A DNA stretch of 64,000 nucleotides from Rubrivivax sp. A210 (lineage in GTDB: Bacteria; Pseudomonadota; Gammaproteobacteria; Burkholderiales; Burkholderiaceae_C). Location: the NCBI RefSeq assembly GCF_904426505.1, contig NZ_CAJGBN010000045.1, forward strand, positions 124,001-188,000, in the 5' to 3' direction. Below the pieces are notes generated by a model that made no database searches, had not been told where the DNA came from, and saw only the letters and a list, made by a program, of their open reading frames with translations. A program made the translations under genes and the position numbers. This document shows positions 54,623 through 63,338 of this stretch, piece by piece (position 1 is the first letter of the stretch; each line of letters starts with the position of its first letter).

Positions 54623-55069
54623 GGTCGGCAGGATCCAATTGGCCGGAGAGGGCTGCAGTGTCACCGTTTGGGCCGTCCTGCCGCCAGCGCCGTGCCCGAT
54701 GGACCCGTGATCCATGAATGGCGGCGTCAGACTACGTGCCACCGGTCAAGTTCGACCGCTGAGTGACCGCCAAGACCGGAAACTGTCTCGATTGAAGCCG
54801 GCAGAGCCTGTTTTCGACTATGTTTGTCAAGGTCGGGGCCTTCAGGACCGATCCGACCTCGGGTGTTTACGACTTCTCCGGTCACTGTGGCTGAATCGCC
54901 ACGCTGGATCGCTAGGCTTTTCGCGGGGTGCTGTTTACGACTATTTTTGGTCAGAACACCTGCTGGTCTTCCTTGCCAATAAAGTGCGGGACGGCCCGGC
55001 CGCCAGGGTCCGAGTCCGCCGGCGCGCATTGAACTGGCTGAAGCGACCAACGTCGGAGTCCGGCGTCGT
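54623..55069. other. Intergenic region with IS21-like terminal repeats
   Basis: 447 bp between the GST gene and a small membrane-protein gene, both on the minus strand. It contains three spaced direct repeats (listed separately) and no credible gene. AT content is higher around the repeats. Confidence 0.5.
54809..54953 (+). repeat. Three spaced direct repeats, IS21-like element end
   Basis: TGTTTTCGACTATGTTTGTC (54809-54828), TGTTTACGACTTCTCCGGTC (54864-54883) and TGTTTACGACTATTTTTGGT (54932-54951) share TGTTT(T/A)CGACT followed by a T-rich then GTCA-like block. Spacings are 55 and 68 bp. IS21-family ends carry multiple such terminal repeats bound by the IstA transposase. No istA/istB remains, so this is a scar or a solo end. 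Confidence 0.5.
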
Positions 55070-55357
55070 CTAGCGGCTTTGCGATTCGGCCTTGTTCGTG
55101 GAGCTCTCCGCTTTGACCCGACGCGGCCGTAGCCCCTGGGTTGCAGCGGCCACCACCGCCGAGTCCTCCTTGAGATCGAGGAGAACTTGACGCGTGGACC
55201 ATGCGGCTACGAGGAGAGTGCCCACGAGGTAGACGACGACGAAGGACGTTTCCACGCCACTTTGCTGAAACATGCCCCACAGCACGATCAGCATCCACGC
55301 GCAGATGCCGTAGCCCATCAGGTAGGCAGCGCGCCGACGCTGCTGCGCATGTTTCAC
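55070..55357 (-). CDS. Small membrane protein, hypothetical
   Basis: 95 residues. Basic N-terminus, two membrane segments (about 12-32 and 38-56), then a hydrophilic basic tail. No family recognised. Coding is supported by the clean amphipathic layout and by the lack of a better frame, not by homology. Sits between the repeats and the 3' end of dadA. Confidence 0.5.
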   Translation of the reverse strand: MKHAQQRRRAAYLMGYGICAWMLIVLWGMFQQSGVETSFVVVYLVGTLLVAAWSTRQVLLDLKEDSAVVAAATQGLRPRRVKAESSTNKAESQSR

Positions 55358-55542
55358 CGCAAGTGTTCTCGGGCCAGCCAGGGCGACTGCACCGCGCCGT
55401 ACAAGCCGAGCGAACCGGTTCTGTTGGACCGGATCGTGCTGTTGCCAAGCTCGTAGTGCTGGATGGCGCGGCCCGAGATACCGAGTTAGTCAATCGCACG
55501 ACACTGCCCCGCGGCTCGCAGCCGTGCCCTACAAACTGCGGC

Positions 55543-56841
55543 CTAGGCCGGCAACTCGACACCTTTGAACGCTCCGGCGCGGGCCAGCAAGCCGGTGAAC
55601 GCAAAGTCGACTTCCGGCGCCAACCCGCTGACGATGCGCGCAATGCTCTTGCCCGATCCGCACGCATGGGTCCAGCCTAGCGTGCCGTGGCCGGTGTTCA
55701 GGAACAGATTGGAGATCTTCGAGCGCCCGATGATCGGCACGTTGGACGGCGTCGCGGGCCGCAGACCGGTCCAGAACTGCGCCTGCTCGCTGTCGCCTGC
55801 ACCCGGGAAGAGTTCTTCGGTGCGCCTGACGATGGCCTCGCACCGGACGCGGTTCAGATCCCGGTCGTAGCCGTTCAGCTCGGCTGTGCCGGCGATGCGC
55901 AGGCGGTCACCCAGGCGAGAGAAAACCAGCTTGTACTCGTCGTCCGTGAGCGAGACCTGGTGGGCCATCGAGGCGTCCTTCACCGGCATCGTCACCGAGT
56001 AACCCTTGGCCGGGTAGATGGGCAACCGGATGCCGAGCGGCGAGGCGAGCAGCGGGCTCAGGCTGCCCATCGCCAGCACGTAGGCATCGCCGCGCACGCG
56101 TTGGAAGCGGCCCTCGGCATCGGTGGCCTCGACGTGATCGATGCTGCCGCCCGCTTCGCGCAGCGCCGTGACCGTGTGGCTCATCAGGAACTGCACGCCG
56201 TCGCTGCGGCAGCGTGCCACGAGTTCACGCGCGAAACGGTTCGCGTCGCCCGACTCATCTTCGGCCGTGTAGGTCGCGCCGGCCAGCTGCGGTCGGATGT
56301 GGCGCAGCGCCGGCTCGAGCGCAACGGCCTCGTCGGCCGAGATCACGCGCCGGTCGCAGCCCAGTTCGCGCATCTGTGCGGCAGGGCCTTCAGCACCCTC
56401 GAACTCCTTCTGGCTGGTATAGAAATGCAGGATGCCCTGGGTGCGCTGGTCGTACTCGATGCCGGTGTCGCGGCGCAGAGCCTGCAGCATGTCGCGGCTG
56501 TAGGTGCCCAGTCGCACGATCTGCTCGATGTTGTGGCGCGTACGGGCCGGGGTGCATTCGCGCATGAACTGCAGGCCCCACAGCCATTGCCGCATGTCGG
56601 CGCGGATGCGGAACAGCAGGGGCGCGTCTTCCTTGCCGAGCCACTTGAGGACCTTCAACGGCGCGCTGGGATTTGCCCAGGGCTCGGCGTGGCTCACCGA
56701 AATCTGCCCGCCGTTGGCAAAGCTGGTCTCGGCGGCCGGGCTGGCCTGCCGGTCGATCACGGTGACGTCGTGACCCTGCTGGCGCAGGAAGTACGCGGAA
56801 GTGACGCCGAGCAGGCCGGCGCCGAGGACGATGACTTTCAT
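55543..56841 (-). CDS. dadA: FAD-dependent D-amino acid dehydrogenase (DadA family)
   Basis: 432 residues: N-terminal dinucleotide motif VIVLGAGLLGVTSAYFL, TSFANGGQISVSHAEPWANP typical of DadA, and a C-terminal GLRPATPSNVPIIG and NTGHGTLGWTHACGSG. DadA oxidises D-amino acids to 2-oxo acids, passing electrons to the respiratory chain; family members also act on glycine. A tandem glycine riboswitch in its leader points to glycine as inducer and perhaps substrate. It follows an M20 amidohydrolase gene on the same strand. Confidence 0.95.
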   Translation of the reverse strand: MKVIVLGAGLLGVTSAYFLRQQGHDVTVIDRQASPAAETSFANGGQISVSHAEPWANPSAPLKVLKWLGKEDAPLLFRIRADMRQWLWGLQFMRECTPARTRHNIEQIVRLGTYSRDMLQALRRDTGIEYDQRTQGILHFYTSQKEFEGAEGPAAQMRELGCDRRVISADEAVALEPALRHIRPQLAGATYTAEDESGDANRFARELVARCRSDGVQFLMSHTVTALREAGGSIDHVEATDAEGRFQRVRGDAYVLAMGSLSPLLASPLGIRLPIYPAKGYSVTMPVKDASMAHQVSLTDDEYKLVFSRLGDRLRIAGTAELNGYDRDLNRVRCEAIVRRTEELFPGAGDSEQAQFWTGLRPATPSNVPIIGRSKISNLFLNTGHGTLGWTHACGSGKSIARIVSGLAPEVDFAFTGLLARAGAFKGVELPA

Positions 56842-56890
56842 GGAGAACTCCAACAGGCAAGAAAGCCCGCATGGCGATGGCCATGCGGTG

Positions 56891-57082
56891 TGCCGCTCCC
56901 CCTGTCCTTGGTACCTGAGAGATTCAGCCTCGAGCATCAAACCCGGGGCCTTGCTCCTTCGGTGCGTCACGCGTGTGACGGCTCTCCAGACGGCGATGGT
57001 GGTGTGCAGTACGGGACCTGAGCGTTCATGGGAGATTGCGCCTTCGGTGGCTCCGGCAGCGGCCGGAGCGCTCTCCTGCGGG
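56891..57082 (-). ncRNA. Tandem glycine riboswitch
   Basis: On the minus strand two aptamers follow each other. The first starts GGAGAGCGCTCC (near 57076), with CACCGAAGG at ~57041-57049, and closes with CGCTCAGGTCCC. The second starts CTGGAGAGCCGTC, with CACCGAAGG at 56956-56964, and closes with ATCTCTCAGGTACC and GGACAGGGGGAGCGGC. The repeated GGAGAG / CCGAAGG / CTCAGGT blocks are the glycine (gcvT) riboswitch signature. It lies ~50 nt before the dadA start and begins 12 nt past the M20 gene. Confidence 0.93.
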
Positions 57083-57093
57083 GTTCAAACAAA

Positions 57094-58296
57094 CTATGAA
57101 AGGCTGGCCTGCTCCTGGGTGGCAAGGTAGCGTTCAGCCAGCAGCACCCAGTAGGCGCTGCCGGTGGCGACGTTGTCGTCGTTGAAGTCGTAGCCGGGGT
57201 TGTGCACCATGCAGCCGCCTGCGCCCGGGCTGCCGTCGGTGCCGTTGCCGATCAAGACGTAGCTGCCCGGCACTCTCTCCAGCATGAAGGCAAAGTCCTC
57301 GCTGCCGGTCAGCGGTGGGCCTTGCGGCGTCACCCGCTCGGCGCCGACCAGTTCGGTCGCCACGGCGCGCGCCAATGTGGTCTCGGACGGCGTGTTGACC
57401 AGGACCGCATAACCCGGCCGCCAGTCGATCTGCGCCCGGACGCCCAGGCTTTCGGCCTGCGCCGCCACCAGGGCCTTGATGCGCAACTCGAGCGTGGCGC
57501 GCACCTCGCGGTCCAGCGCGCGCACGCTGATTTCCAGCGTGGCCTGGGCCGGAATCACGTTGTTTGCCTGGCCGCTGTGCAGTGCGCCGACGGTGACCAC
57601 CGCAGCCTGCAGCGGGTCGATGTTGCGCGAGACGATGGTCTGCAGCGCCATGACGATGCTGGCCGCGGCGACGATCGGGTCGGCCGCCCGGTGCGGCATC
57701 GCGCCGTGCCCGCCGGTGCCTGTGAGCGTCACGGTGGCATAGTCGGACGAGGCCATCGCCGCACCTTCGCGCAGGACGAAGTGGCCCTGCGCAATGCCTG
57801 GCATGTTGTGCATGGCGAAGACGGCGTCACAGGGAAATCGCTCGAACAAGCCGTCCTCCATCATGCGCAGCGCCCCGCCACCCCCTTCCTCGGCCGGCTG
57901 GAAGATCAGGTGCAGCGTGCCGTCAAACGACCCCTGTTCGGCCAGGTGGCGCGCGGCCGCCAGCAGCATGGCCGTGTGGCCATCGTGACCGCAGGCGTGC
58001 ATCACGCCAGCGTGGACGCTGGACCAGCCGGCGCCGCTGGCTTCGCTGATCGGCAGCGCGTCCATGTCGGCGCGGATGCCCAGGCGCCGGGTGCCGCTGC
58101 CGCGCACCAGGCTGCCAACCACGCCGGTGCCACCCATGCCGCGATGGACGGCATAGCCCCAGCCTTCGAGCTTGTCGGCCACCAGGCGGGCCGTGCGGTG
58201 CTCATTGAAGGCCAACTCGGGGTGCCGGTGGATGTCTCGGCGCAGACTGATGAACTCGCCAGCCCGGGCCTGCAGCGCCTGAAGCAGATAGGTCAC
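57094..58296 (-). CDS. M20D amidohydrolase (hippurate hydrolase-like)
   Basis: 400-residue cytoplasmic zinc amidohydrolase with RRDIHRHPELAFNE, RADMDALPI, HACGHDGHTAML, QPAEEGGGGA and FTGSEDFAFM-like LTGSEDFAFML. M20D enzymes hydrolyse N-acyl amino acids, including hippurate (N-benzoylglycine). No signal peptide. It starts 7 nt after the Bug gene stop and ends 12 nt before the glycine riboswitch, so one transcript could hold all three genes. Release of glycine by this enzyme would trigger the switch; substrate is inferred from context. Confidence 0.92.
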   Translation of the reverse strand: MTYLLQALQARAGEFISLRRDIHRHPELAFNEHRTARLVADKLEGWGYAVHRGMGGTGVVGSLVRGSGTRRLGIRADMDALPISEASGAGWSSVHAGVMHACGHDGHTAMLLAAARHLAEQGSFDGTLHLIFQPAEEGGGGALRMMEDGLFERFPCDAVFAMHNMPGIAQGHFVLREGAAMASSDYATVTLTGTGGHGAMPHRAADPIVAAASIVMALQTIVSRNIDPLQAAVVTVGALHSGQANNVIPAQATLEISVRALDREVRATLELRIKALVAAQAESLGVRAQIDWRPGYAVLVNTPSETTLARAVATELVGAERVTPQGPPLTGSEDFAFMLERVPGSYVLIGNGTDGSPGAGGCMVHNPGYDFNDDNVATGSAYWVLLAERYLATQEQASLS

Positions 58297-58303
58297 GGTC
58301 GGC

Positions 58304-59284
58304 TCACTGCGGCTGCAAGTTGATTTGCCTGGCGATGGCGCGATAGCGTGCAGTCTCCGCTTCGAAGAACTTCGCCGACTCGGCGAGCGTCATCGGCGCC
58401 GCCGGGATCTGGGTCTGCGCCGCGAGTTGCGTGCGCACCGCCGGGTCTTGCAGCGCCTTGCCGATGGCATCGTGCAGGCGGACAACGACGTTCTCTGGTG
58501 TGCTCCTTGGCACCATGAAGCCGGTCCAGATCTTGTAGGAGAAGCCCTTCAGCGCCTGACCCTCGCTCACGGCAGGCACGCCCTTCAACAGTTCCGAGCG
58601 CTGCATGCCCAGTTGGCCAATCACCTTCATGCGCCCTTGCTCGGCCAGTGCACCCATCGCAGCGCTGTAGACCAGCACGGCGAAATCGACCTGGCCGCCG
58701 GCGACGTCCTGCAGCAGCGGTGCATTGCCCTTGTAGGGTACGTGCGCCAGCTTGATGCCGGTCTGCGCCTGCACGTTCTCCAGGATCAGGTGGTACAGCG
58801 AGCCGATGCCCACGCTGCCGTAGGTCAGCGGCTTGTCTGCCGACTTGCGCGCCAGGGCAATGAGTTCGTCGACGTTGTTCACCGGCAAGTCCTTGCGCGT
58901 CACGAAGACCATCACCGCATCGGCCACCGGGTGCACCAGGCGGAAGTCCTCCGTCTTCAGTTTCACGGCGGCATTGGCCAACGGCGACAGGATGACTTCG
59001 TTGGGCGAGCCCTGGAAGATGTAGTAGCCGTCCGCGGGCGCAGCCAGCACCTTCTGTGCCGCCAGGGCGCCGCTGACGCCGCCGAGGTTTTCCACCAGCA
59101 CCTGCTGACCCAGATCCTTGCCGAGCGGGTTGAAGAAGATGCGCGCGATCGCGTCGGACGGCCCCCCCGCCGGATACGGAACCATCAGGTTGACTGGCTT
59201 GGCGGGCCATGTCTGCGCGATGGCGGCGCCTGCGGCCAGCATCAGGCCGGCCATCAAGGTCAACGAACGTTGGAATCTGGTCAT
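58304..59284 (-). CDS. Bug/TctC family tripartite tricarboxylate solute-binding protein
   Basis: 326 residues: signal peptide to ~AIAQ24, then the Bug fold with WPAKPVNLMVPYPAGGPSDAIAR, YGSVGIGSLYHL, HVPYKGNAPLLQDVAGGQVDF and PRSTPENVV. Bug proteins bind carboxylates and amino-acid-like ligands, often without cognate permease genes nearby, as here. First gene of the Bug-M20-dadA run, divergent from a LysR gene. Confidence 0.94.
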   Translation of the reverse strand: MTRFQRSLTLMAGLMLAAGAAIAQTWPAKPVNLMVPYPAGGPSDAIARIFFNPLGKDLGQQVLVENLGGVSGALAAQKVLAAPADGYYIFQGSPNEVILSPLANAAVKLKTEDFRLVHPVADAVMVFVTRKDLPVNNVDELIALARKSADKPLTYGSVGIGSLYHLILENVQAQTGIKLAHVPYKGNAPLLQDVAGGQVDFAVLVYSAAMGALAEQGRMKVIGQLGMQRSELLKGVPAVSEGQALKGFSYKIWTGFMVPRSTPENVVVRLHDAIGKALQDPAVRTQLAAQTQIPAAPMTLAESAKFFEAETARYRAIARQINLQPQ

Positions 59285-59353
59285 GGCGAATCTCTCCGGG
59301 TGGGGTGACGGTGGGCCTCGGGTTCCGTCAATGTAGGGTCACGTCTCAAGCAC

Positions 59354-59394
59354 GTCCAATGCATTGTTGACTTCTATATGATGAGTCCAGTGCA
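59354..59394. promoter_or_regulatory. Direct repeats and palindrome between bug and lysR
   Basis: GTCCAATGCA (59354-59363) and GTCCAGTGCA (59385-59394) repeat with 31-bp period, about three helical turns. The first overlaps the perfect palindrome CAATGCATTG (59357-59366). Between them TATAGA on the minus strand could be a -10 for the Bug operon. Fits binding sites of the divergent LysR regulator. Confidence 0.5.
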
Positions 59395-59415
59395 TGCATA
59401 ACCCAGGCCTGACCC

Positions 59416-60300
59416 GTGACGCTGGTCCAGCTTCGACACCTGATCTCGCTGGCCCAGAGCGGGTCGTTCACCCGGTCCGCGGAGGCGCTGTTCCTGACGC
59501 AGCCAGCCCTTAGCCGCAGCATCCGGGCGCTGGAGGAAGAACTGGGACAGCCCTTGTTCGACCGCGTGGGAAGGCGCAGTGTCCTGACGCCTTTCGGCCT
59601 CGACGCCTTGCAGCGCGCCCGGCAACTGGTCTTCGATGCTGATGAACTCGCCAGCAGCGGGCTGCAGATGCGCGAGGGCCGTGCGGGCACCGTGCGCATC
59701 GGATTGGGCTCGGGACCCGGTGCGCTGCTCATGACGCCGCTGTTGAAGACGATGGCGATATCGCACCCGTCGGTGCACATCGAGGTCGCGCGGGGCCCTA
59801 CCGATGTGCTCGCACGGCGCTTGCGGGAACGGGAACTCGACGCGCTGGTCGTCGATGTGCGCTCGCTGTCGCCTGCACCCGATCTGCGGGTGTCCAACGT
59901 GGTGGAGATGCGCGGCGCCTTCATGGTGCGCGATGGGCATCCGCTCACCCGATGGAACGGCACCCTGCGCTTCGACGCGTTGCGGCAGTTCCCGATTGCG
60001 TCCACGCCGCTGAGTGATGAGGTGGCACGGACCATGGTCGAACGCTATGGACCGGCAGCCCATCCTTCAGAGTGCGTCACGGTGCGCTGCGAGGAGATTC
60101 CGAGTCTGGTCGAGGTGGTGCGCCAGAGTGACGCGGTGCTGTTGGCGATACGCTCGGCGGCGCCTGACCTGGTGGAACTGGTGCTCAAACCCGCGATGAG
60201 CGCAACCGCGCGCTTCGGGATCGTCACGCTCGCCCGCCGGGCGGAGCCGCCAGCCCTGGCTATCGTCAGGACCCTCATTGCCGCCGTGATGCACGACTGA
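59416..60300 (+). CDS. LysR-family transcriptional regulator
   Basis: 294 residues from GTG 59416: winged helix ~1-60 (SAEALFLTQPALSRSIRALEEELG), then a substrate domain with RIGLGSGPG and GHPLTRWNG. Divergent from the Bug-M20-dadA run across 131 bp, so control of that run is the default expectation. Ligand unknown; an N-acyl amino acid or aromatic acid would fit the neighbours. Confidence 0.92.
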   Translation: MTLVQLRHLISLAQSGSFTRSAEALFLTQPALSRSIRALEEELGQPLFDRVGRRSVLTPFGLDALQRARQLVFDADELASSGLQMREGRAGTVRIGLGSGPGALLMTPLLKTMAISHPSVHIEVARGPTDVLARRLRERELDALVVDVRSLSPAPDLRVSNVVEMRGAFMVRDGHPLTRWNGTLRFDALRQFPIASTPLSDEVARTMVERYGPAAHPSECVTVRCEEIPSLVEVVRQSDAVLLAIRSAAPDLVELVLKPAMSATARFGIVTLARRAEPPALAIVRTLIAAVMHD

Positions 60301-60565
60301 TGAACCAGGGCACGGCCGCCAACTCGGGGGCATGGCAAACACCCTCCCGTGGGCCCTGTCCCACACCCAGATCGCCGTGGAGCCGGCCACCACGATGGCA
60401 TTTCATGCGCGCCAACCACCTTCACCCGATTGAACGAGCCATGCTGTGGCCTGACGCGCTGGGCTTCGGGCGCCGCGCAGCACCATCAGGCCGGAAGCAG
60501 CGCGGCTTGTCCGGCGGCAAACCGGGCGGCCCCTGCGCCCTGCCGGTGCGTTCATGCAAAGGAGC

Positions 60566-61891
60566 TCAGCGCTGCAGCGCGCTCAGCACGGCCAGGCTCA
60601 TGGCCTTGACCGCGGTCTTGATCGAAGGCTCCGGCACCGGCGCAAAGAACGGCGAATGGTTGCCAGCCAGCGGCTTGCCGCCGGGCTGGCGCGAGGCCGC
60701 CACATCCTTCGGGTCGAGCACGCCCACCAGGAAGAACATCGACGGCACGCCCGCGGCGCCGAACTCTGCGAAGTCTTCGCTCGGCGTGATCGGCGGCATG
60801 CGGCGGACCTGGCTGCCGAAGGCCGCCTTCAATACGGTCTCGGTGCGCTCGACCAGGGCCGCGTCATTGACCGTGGCGTCGCCGCCCTGGGTGAAGCGCA
60901 GCTCAGGCTCGGGGGCGCCGGCCATCGTCGCCGTGGCCAGCGCGGTCCGTCGCAGGCCGTCGCGCAGCTTGCTGCGAACGGTGGCGTCATAGCTGCGCAG
61001 CGTGCCGCGCAACACCACGCTGTCGGGAATGATGTTGCCGCTGCTGCCGCCCTGGATCGCGCCGACGCTGAGCACGCCGAACTGGAACGGATCCTTCTCG
61101 CGGCTGACCACGCCCTGCACGTCGACGACAAAGCGCGAGGCCATCAGCACCGGGTCGATCGCCTTGTCCGGCGCCGATCCATGCGCCCCACGGCCGCGGA
61201 ACGTCGCTTCGAAGGCGTCGGCGTTGGACGTCACCGGGCCCACGTTGAAGCCGATCTCGCCGTAGGCCATCGGCCAGCTGTGCAGTGCAAAGGCGAAGTC
61301 GGGCTTGCCGAAGCGCTGGAACAGGCCGTCGGCCAGCATCGCCCGCGCGCCGCCCAGCAGTTCCTCGGCCGGCTGGGCAATGAACATCAGCGTGCCCTGC
61401 CACCGGTCCTTCAAGGCCACCAGCGTGCGAGCCGTGCCGACCCAGCTCGCCATGTGCAGGTCGTGTCCGCAACTGTGGGCCACGAAGGTCTGCCGACCCA
61501 GGTGGTCGACCTGCACCCGGCTGGCGTAGGACAGGCCGGTCTTCTCCTCCATCGGCAGCGCGTCAAGTTCGGTGCGAACCAGAATGGTCGGCCCGGGCCC
61601 GTTGCGCAACAGGGCCACCACGCCGGTGCGGCCGACCTGCTCGGTGACCTCGAATCCCGCGCTGCGCAACTCGCCCGCCAGAGTGCGGGCGGTGCGGACC
61701 TCCTCGAAGCCAAGTTCGGGATGGGCGTGCAGGTCCTGGTAGAGCCGCTCCACGCCGGCGTAGTGCAGCGCCACCTGGGCGTCGATGTCGCGGCCGATCC
61801 GGTCTGCCAGTCCCGATGGCTGCGCCTGACCGGTGGTCGCCAGCAGGCATGCAGCAACGCCAACGATGGCGCACTGGAAGCGTGTTGTCAT
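60566..61891 (-). CDS. Exported M20 amidohydrolase
   Basis: 441 residues: N-terminal signal peptide (~1-23, VAACLLATTGQAQP), then an M20D domain with LHAHPELGFEE, RTELDALPM, HSCGHDLHMA, QPAEELLGGA and PSEDFAEFG. The signal peptide sets it apart from the cytoplasmic M20 gene 2.3 kb away. It lies 20 nt after the MFS gene on the same strand, downstream of benD. Periplasmic release of an aromatic acid from an N-acyl amino acid is a reasonable inference. Confidence 0.9.
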   Translation of the reverse strand: MTTRFQCAIVGVAACLLATTGQAQPSGLADRIGRDIDAQVALHYAGVERLYQDLHAHPELGFEEVRTARTLAGELRSAGFEVTEQVGRTGVVALLRNGPGPTILVRTELDALPMEEKTGLSYASRVQVDHLGRQTFVAHSCGHDLHMASWVGTARTLVALKDRWQGTLMFIAQPAEELLGGARAMLADGLFQRFGKPDFAFALHSWPMAYGEIGFNVGPVTSNADAFEATFRGRGAHGSAPDKAIDPVLMASRFVVDVQGVVSREKDPFQFGVLSVGAIQGGSSGNIIPDSVVLRGTLRSYDATVRSKLRDGLRRTALATATMAGAPEPELRFTQGGDATVNDAALVERTETVLKAAFGSQVRRMPPITPSEDFAEFGAAGVPSMFFLVGVLDPKDVAASRQPGGKPLAGNHSPFFAPVPEPSIKTAVKAMSLAVLSALQR

Positions 61892-61911
61892 GGGATGCCC
61901 CTGGCGCACGC

Positions 61912-63297
61912 TCACTTGGAGGCGGAGATGGCCACTGCGGGCGACGTGCCCACGCCCGTCCCGACGGCCGCGCCGGCACCGTGCGCCCGGGCCGAGGCTG
62001 AGCGTCCATGCTTGATCATGGCCACGGCCACCGCGGCGATCACCGCGGGAATCGCGATGGCGATGAAGTTCTGCTGCAGCGGCAGCGCCATCGCCACCAG
62101 CGTGCCGATCACGATCGGGGCCAGGATGGCACCGCTGCGGCCCACGCCGGAAGCGAAGCCGATGCCTGTCGAGCGGATGGCCATTGGGTAGAACTGGCCG
62201 GCATAGGCGTAGGTGACGATCTGCGTGCCGATCGTCGACGCACCCGCCAGGCCGACCACCAGGAACAGCGCCTCGGTGGGCATGGGCACGCCCAGCAGCG
62301 TGATCGACACCGCCGCCAGCACGTACATCGAGAACAGCACCCACTTGATGTTGAAGCGGTCGGCCAGCCAGCCACCGCCCACCGCGCCGATCATGGCGCC
62401 GAAGTTCAGCGTCAGCACGAAGGTCAGGGCCGAGCCCAGGCTGTAGCCGGCGCCGGCCATCAGCTTGGTCAGCCATGAGCTGAGCGCGTAGACCATGAAC
62501 AGGCACATGAAGAACGCGACCCAGAACATCGCCGTGCTGAAGCCGCGGCCATCCTGGAACAGCTGGCTCACAGGCGCGTCAGCGGCCTTGTCGACGGCGG
62601 GCAGCGCAAAGCGGTCCTCCGCGGTCGGCCTGAAGGCCGGGTCGAGCCTGGCGACGATGGCCTTGAGCTCGTCATGCCGCCCTTGCTTCAGCAGGAAGGG
62701 CATCGATTCGGGCAGCGACTTGAGGATGAACGGGATCAGCACCACCGGCGCGGCCGCGGCGAGAAAGACCGACTGCCAGCCATGGCTCTCGATCAGACCC
62801 TTGCCCAGCACTGCGGCCAGCATGCCACCCACCGCATAGCCGCTGAACATCAGCGTGACCATGGTCGAGCGAACCTTGCGCGGTGAGTACTCGGTCATCT
62901 GGGCCACCACGTTGGGCATGACGCCGCCGATGCCCAGGCCCGCCAGGAAGCGGGTGACGCTGAACATTACCGGGTCGTTCGTCATGCCGGCCGCAGCGGT
63001 GAACACGCTGAACAGCGCGATGCAGATGACGATGGCCCAGCGCCGGCCGATACGGTCGGCGATGGTGCCCATGAAGATGGCACCGAACATCATGCCGAAC
63101 AGCGCCGAGCTGACCATGAAGCCCGCCTGGGTCGCCTGCACGCCCATCTGCTTCATGATCGACGGCAGCGCGATGCCGGCCACGGCAAGGTCGTAGCCGT
63201 CGAAGATGATGATGAGGGCGCACCAGAAAAGCACGAGGCCGTGGAAGCCGTTGAAGCGGGCCTCGTCGGCTATCTTGTGAACGTCGATCTGTCTCAT
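61912..63297 (-). CDS. MFS aromatic-acid:H+ symporter (AAHS, BenK-like)
   Basis: 461 residues, 12 membrane segments, with the AAHS signatures DGYDLAVAG in TM1 and GTIADRIGRRWAIVI in loop 2-3, plus AGQFYPMAIRSTGIGFASGVGR. Members carry benzoate, 4-hydroxybenzoate and related acids with protons. Placed between benD and the exported amidohydrolase, so benzoate is the likely substrate. An Ala/Gly-rich C-terminal tail (~430-461) is unusual but probably harmless. Confidence 0.92.
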   Translation of the reverse strand: MRQIDVHKIADEARFNGFHGLVLFWCALIIIFDGYDLAVAGIALPSIMKQMGVQATQAGFMVSSALFGMMFGAIFMGTIADRIGRRWAIVICIALFSVFTAAAGMTNDPVMFSVTRFLAGLGIGGVMPNVVAQMTEYSPRKVRSTMVTLMFSGYAVGGMLAAVLGKGLIESHGWQSVFLAAAAPVVLIPFILKSLPESMPFLLKQGRHDELKAIVARLDPAFRPTAEDRFALPAVDKAADAPVSQLFQDGRGFSTAMFWVAFFMCLFMVYALSSWLTKLMAGAGYSLGSALTFVLTLNFGAMIGAVGGGWLADRFNIKWVLFSMYVLAAVSITLLGVPMPTEALFLVVGLAGASTIGTQIVTYAYAGQFYPMAIRSTGIGFASGVGRSGAILAPIVIGTLVAMALPLQQNFIAIAIPAVIAAVAVAMIKHGRSASARAHGAGAAVGTGVGTSPAVAISASK

Positions 63298-63338
63298 GAC
63301 TTGTCTCCTGAAGATGTTGTGTGTGGGGTCGGGGAGGT

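Noticed and set aside
60301..60565. Gene or RNA between the LysR gene and the exported amidohydrolase
   Set aside because: The two genes converge here; open frames are short and patternless, and no clear terminator or RNA fold was found.
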